Assembly: GCF_014195545.1 (NCBI RefSeq) | Contig: NZ_JACIBX010000002.1 | Coordinates: 124,001 to 188,000 of the forward strand | Direction of reading: 5' to 3' | DNA length: 64,000 nucleotides | Source of the DNA: Limimaricola variabilis | GTDB taxonomy: Bacteria > Pseudomonadota > Alphaproteobacteria > Rhodobacterales > Rhodobacteraceae | In this document: positions 18,892 to 28,576 of the stretch, one piece after another | How the letters are laid out: each line of letters starts with the position of its first letter | Numbering within the stretch: the stretch's first letter is position 1 | Notes under the pieces: generated by a model | Told to the model about the DNA's origin: nothing | What the model saw: the letters and a program-made list of their open reading frames with translations, nothing else | The model's database searches: none | Translations under genes and position numbers: made by a program

Positions 18892-20556
18892 TCATGCCGG
18901 GGCGTCCTCCCCGCGCCACAGGTCGCGCGGGGCCGGCACGCCGTCGCCCATCCGAACGAGCGACCAGCGGACGAGCGTCGCATAGGCCATCGCGCGGCCG
19001 GATAAAACCACCTGTTGCGTCGGGACCGGGTCGGGATGGCTGTTTTCGAGGTAGACCGAGGGCGCCAGAGACAGCCGCGCGCCGCCGTCATGCGACAGCT
19101 CCCACACCTCGCCCGAGCGCAGCGTCAGCCTTGCCGTGGTGCCGTGAGGGTCGCTCTCGGCCACGACGTCGGGATGGAGGTGAAAGCGGATCGCGAAGCC
19201 GACGCCCGGATGGCGGCCGGCCCGGCTCGCCGCCTCGAAGGCGCGCTCGTCGGGCGGGCCGAGCGTGGTCAGGAGATCCTCCCCCACCAGCACCGCGCCG
19301 CCCCGGTCGAGCGCGAGCCGTCGATCATGGGTCAGTCCGAACGCCTTGCGCCAGGCGTCGTGGCTCGCCTCCATCCGCTGCAGCCGCTCGGCATCGAAGC
19401 GATGCGTGAGCACCTCGCGCGGCCCGTCGCGCAGCGTCTCGCGGCCATCCGGGGCCTGATCGAGCCGGGCCGAGGAGCGGCCCTCGACGCACAGCGTCGA
19501 ATGCGACGGCGTGGCGCGCCCGGCCCGGCGCCAATCCGGGCCGTGCCGCAGCCCGGAGCCGCAATTGACGATGAGCGGGCGCCGCCCGACGGTCATCTCG
19601 AAGGCCAGGGTCGAGGCATGGGCCATGGTCGCCCCCGGCCCCTCCGGCGGCGCGGCGGCGTCGATGATCACGCTGCTACGCCCCGAGGCGAGCCGGGCGA
19701 ACCCCATCGGCAGCGGCGCCGCGGCGCCCCGTGGCGCTTGGGCCAGCGCGCGCTCGACCCGGCCCGGCGCGCCGCGACCGCCGCCATGGAACCGCGCCAG
19801 CCCGCCATCGACATGGCGCAGCCCGCGCAGCACCGGGGCGATGCGGGTGATCGCGTCGCGATGCGGCGACGTGACGTGCTTGCCCAGCAGCTCCGCAGAT
19901 TCGATCAGCGCGCAGAACAGCTCGAGCAGCGCCTCGGGCGCCCGCGCGCCGATGCCGCCATCGGGTCCCACAGCCTCGGCCGCGGCCCGGCCCATGGCGG
20001 CGGCCCGCCGGGCGGGCTGGGCCGGTGCCCCGTCGAGCGCCGTCTCGGACGCGATCAGCGCGGCGAGCACCTGCGGCCGTTCGGACGGCGCCGCCCCGGA
20101 CCAATGCCGGGCCAGCCAGCGGGTCTGCCGCGACAGGCTGCGCAGGAAGAGGGCCCGCCGCTCCGGGCGCGGCGGCGTCTGGGTGAGCCAGGCGGCGTGC
20201 CCGACCCAGCGCGCGATCCGCGCCGACAGGATGTCCGGGCTCCAGCCCTCGCCCGGCCCCTCGTGCCGACCGATCCACTCATCGATCCAGCGCCAGGCGA
20301 GATCGCGCGCCGCCGGGCCGCCCAGCGCGGCGAGGTCGTCGAGCCAGCCGAAGCGGTGCATCGCCTCGGTATCCGGGCCGGGTGCCAGCATCAGGATCGA
20401 GCGTCCGCCCCGCGCCGCCTCGACCAGCGCGCGACCCCGCGCGGCCTCGCCGAGGCCCGGCGGCGGGCCGGGTCGGGCCAGCGCGGTCGGCACGGCGCGC
20501 GCATCGCGGCGACGCCAGAACCGCTCCAGCCCCAAGATCCGCCCCATCACCGTCAT
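18892..20556 (-). CDS. Heparinase II/III family protein
   Basis: A 554-residue protein with an alpha-helical toroid-like N-terminal half (about 60-260, including a long Ala/Arg-rich stretch) and a beta-rich C-terminal heparinase II/III-like domain (about 290-540). No signal peptide is evident at the chosen start (20556, with GGGAGAG-like bases upstream; an ATG at 20580 is possible). Family members are found between purH and rsmB in related genomes. The substrate is unknown, and true polysaccharide-lyase activity is not established by sequence alone. Confidence 0.8.
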   Translation of the reverse strand: MTVMGRILGLERFWRRRDARAVPTALARPGPPPGLGEAARGRALVEAARGGRSILMLAPGPDTEAMHRFGWLDDLAALGGPAARDLAWRWIDEWIGRHEGPGEGWSPDILSARIARWVGHAAWLTQTPPRPERRALFLRSLSRQTRWLARHWSGAAPSERPQVLAALIASETALDGAPAQPARRAAAMGRAAAEAVGPDGGIGARAPEALLELFCALIESAELLGKHVTSPHRDAITRIAPVLRGLRHVDGGLARFHGGGRGAPGRVERALAQAPRGAAAPLPMGFARLASGRSSVIIDAAAPPEGPGATMAHASTLAFEMTVGRRPLIVNCGSGLRHGPDWRRAGRATPSHSTLCVEGRSSARLDQAPDGRETLRDGPREVLTHRFDAERLQRMEASHDAWRKAFGLTHDRRLALDRGGAVLVGEDLLTTLGPPDERAFEAASRAGRHPGVGFAIRFHLHPDVVAESDPHGTTARLTLRSGEVWELSHDGGARLSLAPSVYLENSHPDPVPTQQVVLSGRAMAYATLVRWSLVRMGDGVPAPRDLWRGEDAPA

Positions 20557-20618
20557 CCCGGTCCGCTCTCCCCGACACATGCGCGCCGGGCCATGCTAGG
20601 GCGAGGCGGGGCGCGATG

Positions 20619-21917
20619 TCACGCGGTCTGGGGACGGCGCAGGCAGGCGATGAAGAATCCGTCCATGCCGCCGCGATCGGCCCAGAAATCGGGTCTGAGC
20701 CGGAGCCCCTCGGGGCCGATCCAGTCCTCCGCGATGCCGGGCCGCGCCAGCGCCGCGCGGTCGTTCACAAGGCCGGGGTGCCGCGCCAGCGCCTCCTCGA
20801 CCTGCACCTCGCCCTCGTCGGGCAGCAGCGAGCAGGTGCAGAAGACCAGCCGTCCGCCCGGAGCGAGCAGGCCCAGCGCATGGTCGATCATCTCTGCCTG
20901 CAGCTCGATCAGCGCGCCGAACTCGGCCCCGTCCTTGGCGTGCGGCAGGTCGGGGTGGCGGCGGATCGTGCCGGTGGCCGAGCAGGGCGCGTCCAGAAGG
21001 ATCGCGTCGAAGCCGCCCTCGTCGAACTCCAGCGCGTCGCCCTGCACGATGCGGGCCGACAGGCCGGTGCGGTCGAGATTCTCGCGCAGCCGCCCAAGCC
21101 GCGCTTCCGACAGGTCGAGCGCGGTCACCTCGGCGCCGGCGGCGGCAATCTGCATGGTCTTGCCACCCGGCGCGGCGCACAGGTCGAGCACCCGCTCCCC
21201 GGGCTGGGCGTCGAGCACCCGCGCCGCCACGGCGGCGGCGGCGTCCTGCACCCACCAGTCACCGGTCTCGAAGCCCGGCAGCGCGGAGACCTGCCCCGCC
21301 TCGCGCAGCCGCAGCGAGCCGGTCGGCAGCAGCTCGGCCCCGAGCCGTTCGGCCAGCGCCGCCGGATCGCCCTTGGCCGTCAGGTCGAGCGGCGGGGCCT
21401 CGGCCTGCACCGCCTCCATCGCCGCGACCGCGTCCCGCCCCCAGGCCGCGACCATCGGGCCGCGCAGCCAGTTCGGCAGCTTGGGTACCGGCAGCTTCGC
21501 CCAGGCCTGCGGGTCCTGGTCGCCGAGGCGGCGCAGCACCGCGTTGACGAGACCCTTGTAGCTCTGGGTGCGTTTGCCGTGACCGATGATCTGCACCATG
21601 GCGTTGACCACGCCATGCGGCGCCGCGCCTTCCATGATCTCCACCGCGCCGAGCCGCAGCGCGTTGCGCACCGCGAGCGGCGGCTGCTTGGCGAGGAACG
21701 GCTTGAGCGCCCGGTCGGCGCGCGGCAGCTGCCGCAGTGCCTGGGTGGCGAGGCGCTGGGCGCGGGCGCGATCAGGCGGCGACAGCCGCTCCAGCGCGCC
21801 CGCGGCGATGCTTTCGGACAGCAGCCGCTGGCTGCCGGTGGCCTGCCCGATCAGGTGCAGCGCGGCGCGGCGCGCGGCGAGGCCGTCATCGGGGGCGGTG
21901 GCGCGTGCGTCGGTCAT
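20619..21917 (-). CDS. rsmB: 16S rRNA m5C967 methyltransferase RsmB
   Basis: It methylates C967 of 16S rRNA. The 432-residue protein has a NusB-like N-terminal RNA-binding domain (to about residue 145) and a Rossmann methyltransferase domain with VLDLCAAPGGKTMQIA (SAM binding), DAPCSATGTIRRHPD and FCTCSLLPDEGE, which carry the two conserved Cys residues of m5C enzymes. The start at 21917 is MTDARATAPDDG. The divergent DUF1674 gene lies across a 122-base gap that holds a 26-bp tandem duplication. Confidence 0.94.
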   Translation of the reverse strand: MTDARATAPDDGLAARRAALHLIGQATGSQRLLSESIAAGALERLSPPDRARAQRLATQALRQLPRADRALKPFLAKQPPLAVRNALRLGAVEIMEGAAPHGVVNAMVQIIGHGKRTQSYKGLVNAVLRRLGDQDPQAWAKLPVPKLPNWLRGPMVAAWGRDAVAAMEAVQAEAPPLDLTAKGDPAALAERLGAELLPTGSLRLREAGQVSALPGFETGDWWVQDAAAAVAARVLDAQPGERVLDLCAAPGGKTMQIAAAGAEVTALDLSEARLGRLRENLDRTGLSARIVQGDALEFDEGGFDAILLDAPCSATGTIRRHPDLPHAKDGAEFGALIELQAEMIDHALGLLAPGGRLVFCTCSLLPDEGEVQVEEALARHPGLVNDRAALARPGIAEDWIGPEGLRLRPDFWADRGGMDGFFIACLRRPQTA

Positions 21918-21972
21918 GGCGTGTCCGGGGGTTGTTGGAAACCGCACAGCACGTATATCCCGATCACCCGCC

Positions 21973-22024
21973 GCACAAGCACTGCCCCGTGCGCTCGCGC
22001 ACAAGCACTGCCCCGTGCGCCCGC
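21973..22024. repeat. Tandem duplication of a 26-bp unit
   Basis: Two adjacent 26-bp units begin GCACAAGCACTGCCCCGTGC. They differ at one base (T at 21995, C at 22021). They fill most of the space between the divergent rsmB and DUF1674 starts and end 15 bases before the DUF1674 ATG, so they could alter promoter or leader spacing. Confidence 0.7.
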
Positions 22025-22039
22025 GCAGAGGAGAGCCCC

Positions 22040-22231
22040 ATGGCCGACGAAACCCAAACCCCAGCCACCGACCTGCCCCCCGCCGCGCAGCGGGCCCTGG
22101 CCGAGGCCCGCGCCCGTCGCGAGGCGCTGGACCGTGCCGCGCAGATGCCGACCGAGCTGGGCGGCCGCGACGGTCCCGAGCCGGTACGCTACGGCGATTG
22201 GGAGAAGCAGGGCCTCGCCATCGACTTCTGA
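22040..22231 (+). CDS. DUF1674 family protein (SDHAF4-like)
   Basis: A 63-residue protein with an Ala/Arg-rich helical N-terminus and the family signature ELGGRDGPEPVRYGDWEKQG followed by LAIDF at the extreme C-terminus. The family includes the mitochondrial succinate dehydrogenase assembly factor SDHAF4, so a chaperone role for flavinylated SdhA is likely by homology. AGGAGAG precedes the ATG. It converges on dapB (stop codons four bases apart). Confidence 0.85.
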   Translation: MADETQTPATDLPPAAQRALAEARARREALDRAAQMPTELGGRDGPEPVRYGDWEKQGLAIDF

Positions 22232-22235
22232 GGCC

Positions 22236-23054
22236 TCAGCGGGCGAGCCCAAGCACGTCGATCATGTCGTGCTGTCCCGGCGGCCGCCCCTGCCCCCACA
22301 GCGCCGCCCGGAGCGCGCCGCGCGCGAAGATCATCCGGTCGGTCGCCATGTGGCGCAGCACGATGCGTTCGCCCTGCCCGGCAAAGATCACGTCGTGCTC
22401 GCCGACGATGTCGCCACCGCGAATCGCCGAGAAGCCGATATGACCCTCGGTTCGCGCGCCGGTGATGCCGTCGCGGCCGCGATCGGCCACCTCGGACAAC
22501 CGCACGCCGCGCCCCTCGGCCGCGGCCTCGCCCAGCATCAGTGCCGTGCCGGAGGGTGCGTCGGCCTTGCGGTTGTGATGCGCCTCGACCACCTCGACAT
22601 CCCAGCCCTCGTCCAGCGCCGCCGCGACCATCTTGGTCAGTCCGGTCAGCAGGTTCACTCCGAGGCTCATGTTTCCGGCCCGGATCTGCGTGCAGTGCCG
22701 TGCCGCCGGGACCAGCTTCTCGATCTGGGTCTCGGTGAAGCCGGTGGTGCCGATCACGTGCACCGCCCGGGCCTGCGCGGCCAGATGCGCGATCTCGAGC
22801 GTGGTCTCGGGCGTGGTGAAGTCGATCACACCCTGCGCCCGGGCCATCGCCTCGAGCGGGTCGTCGGTGGCGATCACCCCCATCGCCGGGCCGCCCATGG
22901 CGTGGCCGACATCGCGGCCGACCCATTCGTGGCCCGAACGCACCACGGCGCCGGCGAGCCGCGCCTGCCCGCTGTCGCAGACCGCATGCACGAGCATCCG
23001 GCCCATCCGGCCCGCCGCTCCCATGATCACGATTCCCGGTGCCGTCTCGGTCAT
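22236..23054 (-). CDS. dapB: 4-hydroxy-tetrahydrodipicolinate reductase
   Basis: An NAD(P)H-dependent reductase of lysine/diaminopimelate synthesis. The 272-residue protein has the nucleotide motif [15 protein letters not shown] at the N-terminus, [12 protein letters not shown], and the catalytic [16 protein letters not shown] motif with His and Lys. The start at 23054 fits the Rossmann motif; the longer frame overlaps rbfA. It is divergent from rbfA across an 84-base gap. Confidence 0.96.
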   Translation of the reverse strand: MTETAPGIVIMGAAGRMGRMLVHAVCDSGQARLAGAVVRSGHEWVGRDVGHAMGGPAMGVIATDDPLEAMARAQGVIDFTTPETTLEIAHLAAQARAVHVIGTTGFTETQIEKLVPAARHCTQIRAGNMSLGVNLLTGLTKMVAAALDEGWDVEVVEAHHNRKADAPSGTALMLGEAAAEGRGVRLSEVADRGRDGITGARTEGHIGFSAIRGGDIVGEHDVIFAGQGERIVLRHMATDRMIFARGALRAALWGQGRPPGQHDMIDVLGLAR

Positions 23055-23138
23055 AGGTCCGTCCTTTCCTGCGTTGTCCCTGTCTGGCGCGGGCCGCGCC
23101 CGCTTGGCAAGACCGGGTACCGCGACTAGATGGGGCGC

Positions 23139-23579
23139 ATGAGCAAATCCCGTGCCTCCGAACCCCGTGGCCCCTCGCAGCGCCAGCTGCGCGTGGGCGA
23201 GCTGATCCGCCGCAGCCTGTCCGAGCTGCTGACCCGTGGCGACCTGCACGAGCCCGATCTCGCGGCGGTGTCGATCACCGTCGGCGAGGTGCGCGTGACC
23301 CCCGACCTCAAGCGCGCCACCTGCTTCGTGCTGCCCTTGGGCGGCGGCGACGAGCAGGGCGTGCTCGACGCGCTGAGACGGGCCAAGCCCGAGATCCGTC
23401 ACCAGCTGGCGCGCAGCATGAAGCTCAAGCACGCGCCGGACCTGAAGTTCGAGATCGACCGCAGCTTCGACCGCATGGACGAGACCCGCCGCCTGCTCTC
23501 GGACGAGAGGGTGCGCCGCGACGTGGCCGCCGTCGAGGCCCGCCGCGAGAGCGGGGACGGCGACGAGGACGACGCGTGA
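23139..23579 (+). CDS. rbfA: Ribosome-binding factor A
   Basis: A small KH-like protein needed for 30S subunit maturation. The 146 residues include [26 protein letters not shown]-type strands ([21 protein letters not shown]) and [19 protein letters not shown], all typical of RbfA. An acidic C-terminal extension ([10 protein letters not shown]) is present. The start could be 23130 or 23139; the latter gives a usual N-terminus. The stop overlaps the next gene's GTG. Confidence 0.93.
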   Translation: MSKSRASEPRGPSQRQLRVGELIRRSLSELLTRGDLHEPDLAAVSITVGEVRVTPDLKRATCFVLPLGGGDEQGVLDALRRAKPEIRHQLARSMKLKHAPDLKFEIDRSFDRMDETRRLLSDERVRRDVAAVEARRESGDGDEDDA

Positions 23580-24340
23580 GGTTGCAGCTGGCGCTGGCCG
23601 GTCTCGGCCTCGCGGCAGGCTGCGCGCTGGCGCTGCCGGCGGGTGCGGCGGCCTGCGAGGATGTCGAGCATGCGGGCCTGTCCTACACGGTCTGCGAGGC
23701 CGATCCGGCGACCGACGACCTGCGGCTGTTCCTGACGGACGAGAATGGCGGCCTCTATGGCAGCTTCCAGGCGATCGACCGCGAGGCTGGCGACCAGCGC
23801 CTCGTCTTCGCGATGAACGCCGGCATGTACCACCCCGACCGCCGCCCGGTCGGCCAGTATCTCGAGAACGGCGAAGAGGTGATGCGCCTCGTCACCAATC
23901 CGGGGCCGGGCAATTTCGGGATGCTGCCCAACGGGGTGTTCTGCATCGACGACGACAGCGCCCGGGTGATCGAGACCCTGCGCTACGAGGCCGAGGCGCC
24001 CGAATGCCTCTACGCCACGCAGTCGGGGCCGATGCTGGTGATCGACGGCGAGCTGCATCCGCGTTTCCTGCCCGACAGCACCTCGCGCAACATCCGCAAC
24101 GGCGTCGGCACGACCGAGGCAGGCGACCGCGCGGTCTTCGTCATCGCCAACCAGCCGGTCACCTTCCACGAATTCGGCTCGTTCTTCCGCGATGCGCTGG
24201 AGCTGCCGCAGGCGCTCTATTTTGACGGCAATGTCAGCCGTCTGCACGCGCCCGGGCTGGGACGTTCGGATTTCGGCTTTGCCATGGGGCCGATCGTCGG
24301 CGTGCTGGCCCCCGTTGACGGCGCGCGCCCCGACGGCTAG
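23576..24340 (+). CDS. Phosphodiester glycosidase (NAGPA-like) family protein
   Basis: A 254-residue secreted protein with a GTG start overlapping the rbfA stop (GTGA). The signal peptide is hydrophobic to about residue 25 (cleavage near AGAAA). The mature part matches the phosphodiester glycosidase/NAGPA domain: [48 protein letters not shown] and [14 protein letters not shown]. Enzymes of this family cleave sugar-phosphate diester linkages; the substrate is unknown. The translational link to rbfA and the following truB suggests only operon membership, not shared function. Confidence 0.83.
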   Translation: MRLQLALAGLGLAAGCALALPAGAAACEDVEHAGLSYTVCEADPATDDLRLFLTDENGGLYGSFQAIDREAGDQRLVFAMNAGMYHPDRRPVGQYLENGEEVMRLVTNPGPGNFGMLPNGVFCIDDDSARVIETLRYEAEAPECLYATQSGPMLVIDGELHPRFLPDSTSRNIRNGVGTTEAGDRAVFVIANQPVTFHEFGSFFRDALELPQALYFDGNVSRLHAPGLGRSDFGFAMGPIVGVLAPVDGARPDG

Positions 24341-24374
24341 GCCGCGCGCCTCGCATAACCGAAGGGGGGCCGAC

Positions 24375-25280
24375 ATGGCACGCAAGCGCAAGGGCCGCGA
24401 CGTCTCGGGCTGGCTGGTGGTGGACAAGCCCGCGGGGCTCACCTCCACGGCCGTGGTCAACAAGGTGAAATGGGCCTTCGACGCCAAGAAGGCGGGTCAT
24501 GCCGGCACGCTCGACCCGGAAGCCACCGGCGTGCTCGCCGTAGCGCTGGGCGAGGCCACCAAGACCGTGCCCTTCGTCACCGACGCGCTCAAGGCCTACG
24601 AGTTCACCGTGACCTTCGGCGCGGCCACGAACACCGACGACGCCGAGGGCGAGGTGACGGCCCGCTCCGACGCCCGCCCCTCCGACGCCGAGATCAAGGA
24701 GGCGCTGCACGGCTTCGTCGGCGACATCGAGCAGGTGCCGCCCGCCTTTTCGGCGGTGAAGGTCGACGGCCAGCGCGCCTATGCCAAGGCCCGCGCCGGC
24801 GAGGAGGTCGAACTGGCCGCCCGCCCGCTCTGGGTCGAGAGCCTGATCCTGCTGGATCGGCCCGACGCGGATCACGCCAAGCTCGAGATGGTCTGCGGCA
24901 AGGGCGGTTACGTGCGCGCCATCGCCCGCGACCTGGGCGAGAAGCTCGGCTGCCTGGGCCATGTGCGCGAGTTGCGCCGGGTTTGGTCGGGGCCCTTCAC
25001 CGCCGCCGAAGGCGTGACGCTGGAGCAGATCGAGGCCGAGGCGAAATCCGAGATGCTCGACCGGTTCCTGCGGCCCGTGGAGGACGGCCTCGCCGACCTG
25101 CCCCGCGTCACCTGCTCGGCCGAATCGGCCGCGCGGCTCCGGAACGGCAACCCGGCGCCGGTGGTCGCCTCGGGCCTCGATTACGGCGAAGAGGCCTGGG
25201 CCGCGCATGAGGGCCGCGCGGTGGCGGTGGGCCGGGTGATGGGGCCGGAACTGCACCCCTCCCGCGTCTTCGTGCTCTGA
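24375..25280 (+). CDS. truB: tRNA pseudouridine(55) synthase
   Basis: It converts U55 of tRNAs to pseudouridine. The 301-residue protein shows [14 protein letters not shown], the catalytic-Asp motif [13 protein letters not shown] near residue 45, [18 protein letters not shown] and the RNA-binding [23 protein letters not shown] lies just upstream of the ATG. It closes the rbfA-NAGPA-truB operon and converges on the TSUP gene after 20 bases. Confidence 0.96.
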   Translation: MARKRKGRDVSGWLVVDKPAGLTSTAVVNKVKWAFDAKKAGHAGTLDPEATGVLAVALGEATKTVPFVTDALKAYEFTVTFGAATNTDDAEGEVTARSDARPSDAEIKEALHGFVGDIEQVPPAFSAVKVDGQRAYAKARAGEEVELAARPLWVESLILLDRPDADHAKLEMVCGKGGYVRAIARDLGEKLGCLGHVRELRRVWSGPFTAAEGVTLEQIEAEAKSEMLDRFLRPVEDGLADLPRVTCSAESAARLRNGNPAPVVASGLDYGEEAWAAHEGRAVAVGRVMGPELHPSRVFVL

Positions 25281-25300
25281 GACAGCGCGCGGCGCGGGTC

Positions 25301-26065
25301 TCAGAAGATCGCGCGCCGCACGAGGTTGAGCCCGGCGACCAGCAGCACCGCCAGCGTCACGCGGCGAAATACCTGCTGGTCGATCCGGTCATGCACCAGA
25401 CCGCCCAGCATCATCCCCGCCACGGCGGGGACGATCATGAACAGCGAGAACGGCAGCGTCGCGGCGTTGAGCACCCCGGACTGGAGATGTGCGCCCGACA
25501 GCGCCAGTGCACCAAGCCCGTAGATCACTCCCTGCACCCGGATCGAATCGCCCTTGGGCGTGTCGATCGCGGTGAGATAGGCCACCGTCGGCGGCCCCCA
25601 AACCCCCGACACCCCGCCGACGAAGCCCGAAAAGCCGCCGATCAGCGCCTCGATTCCGTTGGTCTTCTCCGGGATCTTCGGCTTCCAGCCCGACAGCTGC
25701 AGCACCGCGAAGGCCGAGACCGGCGCGCCGATCAGCAAAAACAGCGCCTCGGCCGAGAGCACCCGTACCAGCTGCGCGCTGATCGCGAGCATCACGCCAC
25801 CGACGATCAGGTAGACCCTGAAGCGCTTGACCGTGGAGACCGCCGCGCGCCCGCCCTGGCGCAGCGCCTGCATGCCGTTGGTCACCAGCGTCGGCGCGAT
25901 CAGCGCGGCCAGCGCCAGCTCGGGCGGCAGGAACAGCGACATCGCCGAGATCATGATCATCGGCATGGCGAAGCCGACCATGCCCTTCACGATGCCGGCG
26001 CCGAAGCCCACGAGGACGGATAGCAGCAGCAGCTGCGGGGGCATCAGCTCGGCAAAGGGATACAT
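25301..26065 (-). CDS. Sulfite exporter TauE/SafE (TSUP) family membrane protein
   Basis: A 254-residue integral membrane protein with about eight hydrophobic segments and the duplicated TSUP signature: GFGAGIVKGMVGFAMPMIM near the N-terminus and GFSGFVGGVSGVWGPPTVAYL in the second half. Family members export sulfite, sulfoacetate or related organosulfur anions. No pathway genes adjoin it, so the substrate is open. It precedes recO by 65 bases and could be transcribed from its own promoter. Confidence 0.85.
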   Translation of the reverse strand: MYPFAELMPPQLLLLSVLVGFGAGIVKGMVGFAMPMIMISAMSLFLPPELALAALIAPTLVTNGMQALRQGGRAAVSTVKRFRVYLIVGGVMLAISAQLVRVLSAEALFLLIGAPVSAFAVLQLSGWKPKIPEKTNGIEALIGGFSGFVGGVSGVWGPPTVAYLTAIDTPKGDSIRVQGVIYGLGALALSGAHLQSGVLNAATLPFSLFMIVPAVAGMMLGGLVHDRIDQQVFRRVTLAVLLVAGLNLVRRAIF

Positions 26066-26130
26066 GCGGCTCTCACGGATCTGGCGGTCGTCGCAGTGGT
26101 GTCGGGAAAGCGCGGCATGGGCAAGGGGCC

Positions 26131-26859
26131 TCAGCCGGTCCGCTCGATCGCCTCGATCAGCCGCGCCCGCGCCGGCGGCAACGGCCGGTCGCCCGAACCG
26201 GGCAGCAGCCTGTGCTCGATGAACCAGCCGGTGGTGGCGAGCGCGGCGATGATGTCGGCCGCCGCCGCATCGCCCTCGCCGCGCAGCACCGGCGGCAGCG
26301 GCAGGAGCTTGGACGCCCATGCCCCCGCCCCCGCCCGGCTGACCGCGCGGCCGGATTTCGGGCTGACGAGATCCAGCCCCTCGGTCGCGCCGGTCACCGC
26401 GCAGCGCGAGAGGTCGAGCGCGAATCCCATCTCTTCCAGAAGCGACAGCTCCCAGCGCAGATAGGCCAGCGGCCAGATCTCGGTCTCGCCCAACAGATCG
26501 AGAAGCGCCACGGTGCGATCATAGAGCGGCGGGTGCGGATCGCGCTCGGGCAGCACCGAGACCAGCAGCGCCGCCACCGCGTTGAGACCGGCCAGCGCCA
26601 GGCGATCGGCCATCACCCGGTCGGCGCGCGAGCGCACCGGCTCGAAGGTGAAATTGCCCAGATGCTCGCCCAGCCGCGCCGTCCAGGTCAGGTCGAGCTG
26701 CGCGCCGGGCTGCAGGAGCGGCGCGATGCGCCGCGAGCCGCCGCCCCGCACCACCCCGGCATGCAGCCCATGGCCACGGGTCAGCACCTCGATGATGGCC
26801 GACCCCTCGCCATGGCGACGGACGCGTAGCAGCGCCCCCTCCTCGCGCCAGGAGATCAT
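26131..26859 (-). CDS. recO: DNA repair protein RecO
   Basis: A mediator that loads RecA on SSB-coated single-stranded DNA in the RecFOR pathway. The 242-residue protein has an N-terminal OB fold ([31 protein letters not shown]) and a helical C-terminal domain ([25 protein letters not shown]). The zinc-binding Cys set seen in some RecO proteins is largely missing, which is common in alphaproteobacteria. The start at 26859 was chosen over a longer frame that overlaps rnhA; the gap to rnhA is four bases. Confidence 0.9.
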   Translation of the reverse strand: MISWREEGALLRVRRHGEGSAIIEVLTRGHGLHAGVVRGGGSRRIAPLLQPGAQLDLTWTARLGEHLGNFTFEPVRSRADRVMADRLALAGLNAVAALLVSVLPERDPHPPLYDRTVALLDLLGETEIWPLAYLRWELSLLEEMGFALDLSRCAVTGATEGLDLVSPKSGRAVSRAGAGAWASKLLPLPPVLRGEGDAAAADIIAALATTGWFIEHRLLPGSGDRPLPPARARLIEAIERTG

Positions 26860-26863
26860 CGGC

Positions 26864-27331
26864 TCAGGCCCGGGCGCGGCCCGGTTTGAACGGTGCCATG
26901 CCCTCGCGGGCCAGCTCGTCGGCGCGCTCGTTCTCGGGATGGCCGGCATGTCCCTTGACCCATTGCCAAGTCACGTCGTGCCGCGCCGCCGCCTCGTCGA
27001 GCCGGCGCCACAGATCCTCGTTCTTGACCGGCTTGCCGGCCGAGGTCCGCCAGCCCTTGCGCTTCCATCCCGCCATCCATTCGGTGATGCCCCCCTTCAC
27101 ATAGGCGCTGTCGGTCACGACGGTAAGCCGGGTGGGCTTGGCCAGCGCCTCGAGCGCCGAGATCGCGGCCATCAGCTCCATGCGGTTGTTGGTGGTCATC
27201 GCCTCGCCGCCCTTGAGCGTGCGCTCCTTGGTGACGGCCTCGCCCTCCTTGGCCTGGAGCAGCGCACCCCAGCCGCCGGGACCGGGATTGCCCGAGCAGG
27301 CGCCATCAGTGAAGGCGAAGATCTTGGCCAT
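26864..27331 (-). CDS. rnhA: Ribonuclease HI
   Basis: It degrades the RNA strand of RNA-DNA hybrids. The 155-residue protein has [19 protein letters not shown] with the first catalytic Asp, [18 protein letters not shown] with Glu, [13 protein letters not shown] with Asp, and [14 protein letters not shown] with His and Asp: the complete active site. The gene starts at 27331 and is divergent from the manganese catalase. Confidence 0.96.
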   Translation of the reverse strand: MAKIFAFTDGACSGNPGPGGWGALLQAKEGEAVTKERTLKGGEAMTTNNRMELMAAISALEALAKPTRLTVVTDSAYVKGGITEWMAGWKRKGWRTSAGKPVKNEDLWRRLDEAAARHDVTWQWVKGHAGHPENERADELAREGMAPFKPGRARA

Positions 27332-27404
27332 GGAAGCTCCGGAAATGAGAGGGGTCGGGGCGTTCCCTTTAGGCGAAGCTCCGCCGTCCGGCAACGTACG
27401 GGCG

Positions 27405-27431
27405 GGAACTCTCTCCGCCGGTCGCGCCGTT
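27405..27431 (+). promoter_or_regulatory. Weak GGAAC...CGTT stress-type promoter upstream of Mn catalase
   Basis: GGAAC at 27405-27409 and CGTT at 27428-27431 have an 18-base spacer, one or two longer than the EcfG consensus (16-17). It is included because three other intergenic sites in the window have the exact 16-base spacing and because manganese catalases are common general-stress genes. The predicted leader would be about 30 bases. Confidence 0.35.
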
Positions 27432-27468
27432 TCGCTTGGGTGACTTAACCGAACCCGGAGCCATTCCC

Positions 27469-28293
27469 ATGTTCCACCATTCCTCCAAGCTTCAATACCA
27501 AGTCCGCGTCGACAAGCCCTCCCCAGCCTTCGCGAAATATCTCCAGCAGGCGATCGGCGGCGTCGAGGGCGAGATCCGCGTCGCGATGCAGTACTTCTTC
27601 CAGGCGATGGGCGCGCGCGGCGACAGCAAATACCGCGACATGCTGATGATGACCGCCACCGAGGAGCTGAGCCATATCGAGTTCCTCGGCCACGCCGTGG
27701 CGCTCAACCTCGAGGGTGCGCCCGTGGAAGTGCAGGACGAGGCGGCGAAGGACCCGATCGTGCACGCGATCCTCGGCGGCATGAACCCACGCCATATCCT
27801 GTCCTCGGGGCTTTCGGCGATGCCGGTGAACTCGAACGGCGTGCCCTTCGACATGAGCCATGTCTACGCCACCGGCAATCTCGGCGCCGACATGCTCGCC
27901 AACGCCACTGCCGAAGCCGGCGGACGGGTGCTCGCCTCGCGGCTCTACAACATGACCGACGATGCGGGCATGAAGGACATGCTCTCCTTCCTGATCGCGC
28001 GCGACACGATGCACCAGCAGCAGTGGCTCGCGGTGATCGAGGAGCTGGGCGGCATGCAGGCGCAGCTGCCGATCCCGAACTCCACCCCCCAGGAGCACGA
28101 GGCGACGGAGCACAGCTACTACTTCCTCAACACCTCGCTCGACGAGCCGACCCCGCAGGGCCGCTGGACCTCCGGCCCCTCGCTCGACGGGCGCGGCACC
28201 TTCTCGGCTAGGGACAAGCCCGAGCCGCTGGGCCAGAAGCCCGATCTCGGCAAGGCGAAACCAAAGAGCGGCACCCAGACCGAGCAGCAGTAA
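27469..28293 (+). CDS. Manganese catalase
   Basis: A dimanganese enzyme that disproportionates hydrogen peroxide without heme. The 274-residue protein is a four-helix ferritin-like bundle with the metal ligands Glu35, Glu66, His69, Glu149 and His182, in [29 protein letters not shown] and DTMHQQQW, close to the numbering of characterised Mn catalases. The C-terminal 60 residues are polar and Lys/Pro-rich. I chose the start at 27469 ([10 protein letters not shown]). It stands alone, with a possible stress promoter upstream and a terminator downstream. Confidence 0.94.
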   Translation: MFHHSSKLQYQVRVDKPSPAFAKYLQQAIGGVEGEIRVAMQYFFQAMGARGDSKYRDMLMMTATEELSHIEFLGHAVALNLEGAPVEVQDEAAKDPIVHAILGGMNPRHILSSGLSAMPVNSNGVPFDMSHVYATGNLGADMLANATAEAGGRVLASRLYNMTDDAGMKDMLSFLIARDTMHQQQWLAVIEELGGMQAQLPIPNSTPQEHEATEHSYYFLNTSLDEPTPQGRWTSGPSLDGRGTFSARDKPEPLGQKPDLGKAKPKSGTQTEQQ

Positions 28294-28301
28294 GTCAGTC
28301 G

Positions 28302-28322
28302 GGCGGGCCTTCGTGGCCCGCC
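28302..28322 (+). terminator. Terminator hairpin after Mn catalase
   Basis: A perfect 8-bp stem (GGCGGGCC / GGCCCGCC) closes a 5-base loop ten bases after the catalase stop, followed by the pyrimidine-rich TGTCCTGTT. The T-run is weak, but position and stem fit an intrinsic terminator. Confidence 0.6.
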
Positions 28323-28383
28323 TGTCCTGTTACCATGCCGCGCGAGAGGCCCCGAGGGCGCGCACCTTGGCTGACGCGGAGCC

Positions 28384-28410
28384 ATGCGTATTTGGGGAGT
28401 AGTGAAAGGG
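28384..28410 (+). repeat. 27-bp intergenic motif, copy B
   Basis: It matches 23 of 27 bases of the copy at 67-93 (minus strand), including an unbroken ATGCGTATTTGG and the GTGAA eight bases after CGTATTT. It lies in the longest gap of the window, between the catalase terminator and ispH. Its reading frame opens the small ORF described next. Confidence 0.5.
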
Positions 28411-28485
28411 AAGCGCGTTCAAACCACCGGTAGCACCAGGCAGATCACGGTAAGCCCGGTGGGCAGCCGCAGGCGCAGGCACTAG
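28384..28485 (+). CDS. Possible 33-residue basic peptide
   Basis: An ATG within the repeated motif opens a short frame: MRIWGVVKGKRVQTTGSTRQ, then a short segment ending in GSRRRRH and a TAG stop. GCGGAG lies close upstream and could act as a ribosome site. The peptide is strongly basic, suggesting nucleic-acid or ribosome binding if made. Against it are its small size and its origin in a repeated element. I list it as possible only. Confidence 0.3.
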   Translation: MRIWGVVKGKRVQTTGSTRQITVSPVGSRRRRH

Positions 28486-28576
28486 TCCAATGCGAGGCCG
28501 GGAACCCCCGTCGTCAGCGCCCCTCAGGCGAAGGGCAAAACCCCGACCAGCTCGAGGGCCAGCACCGGGCGCGGGA

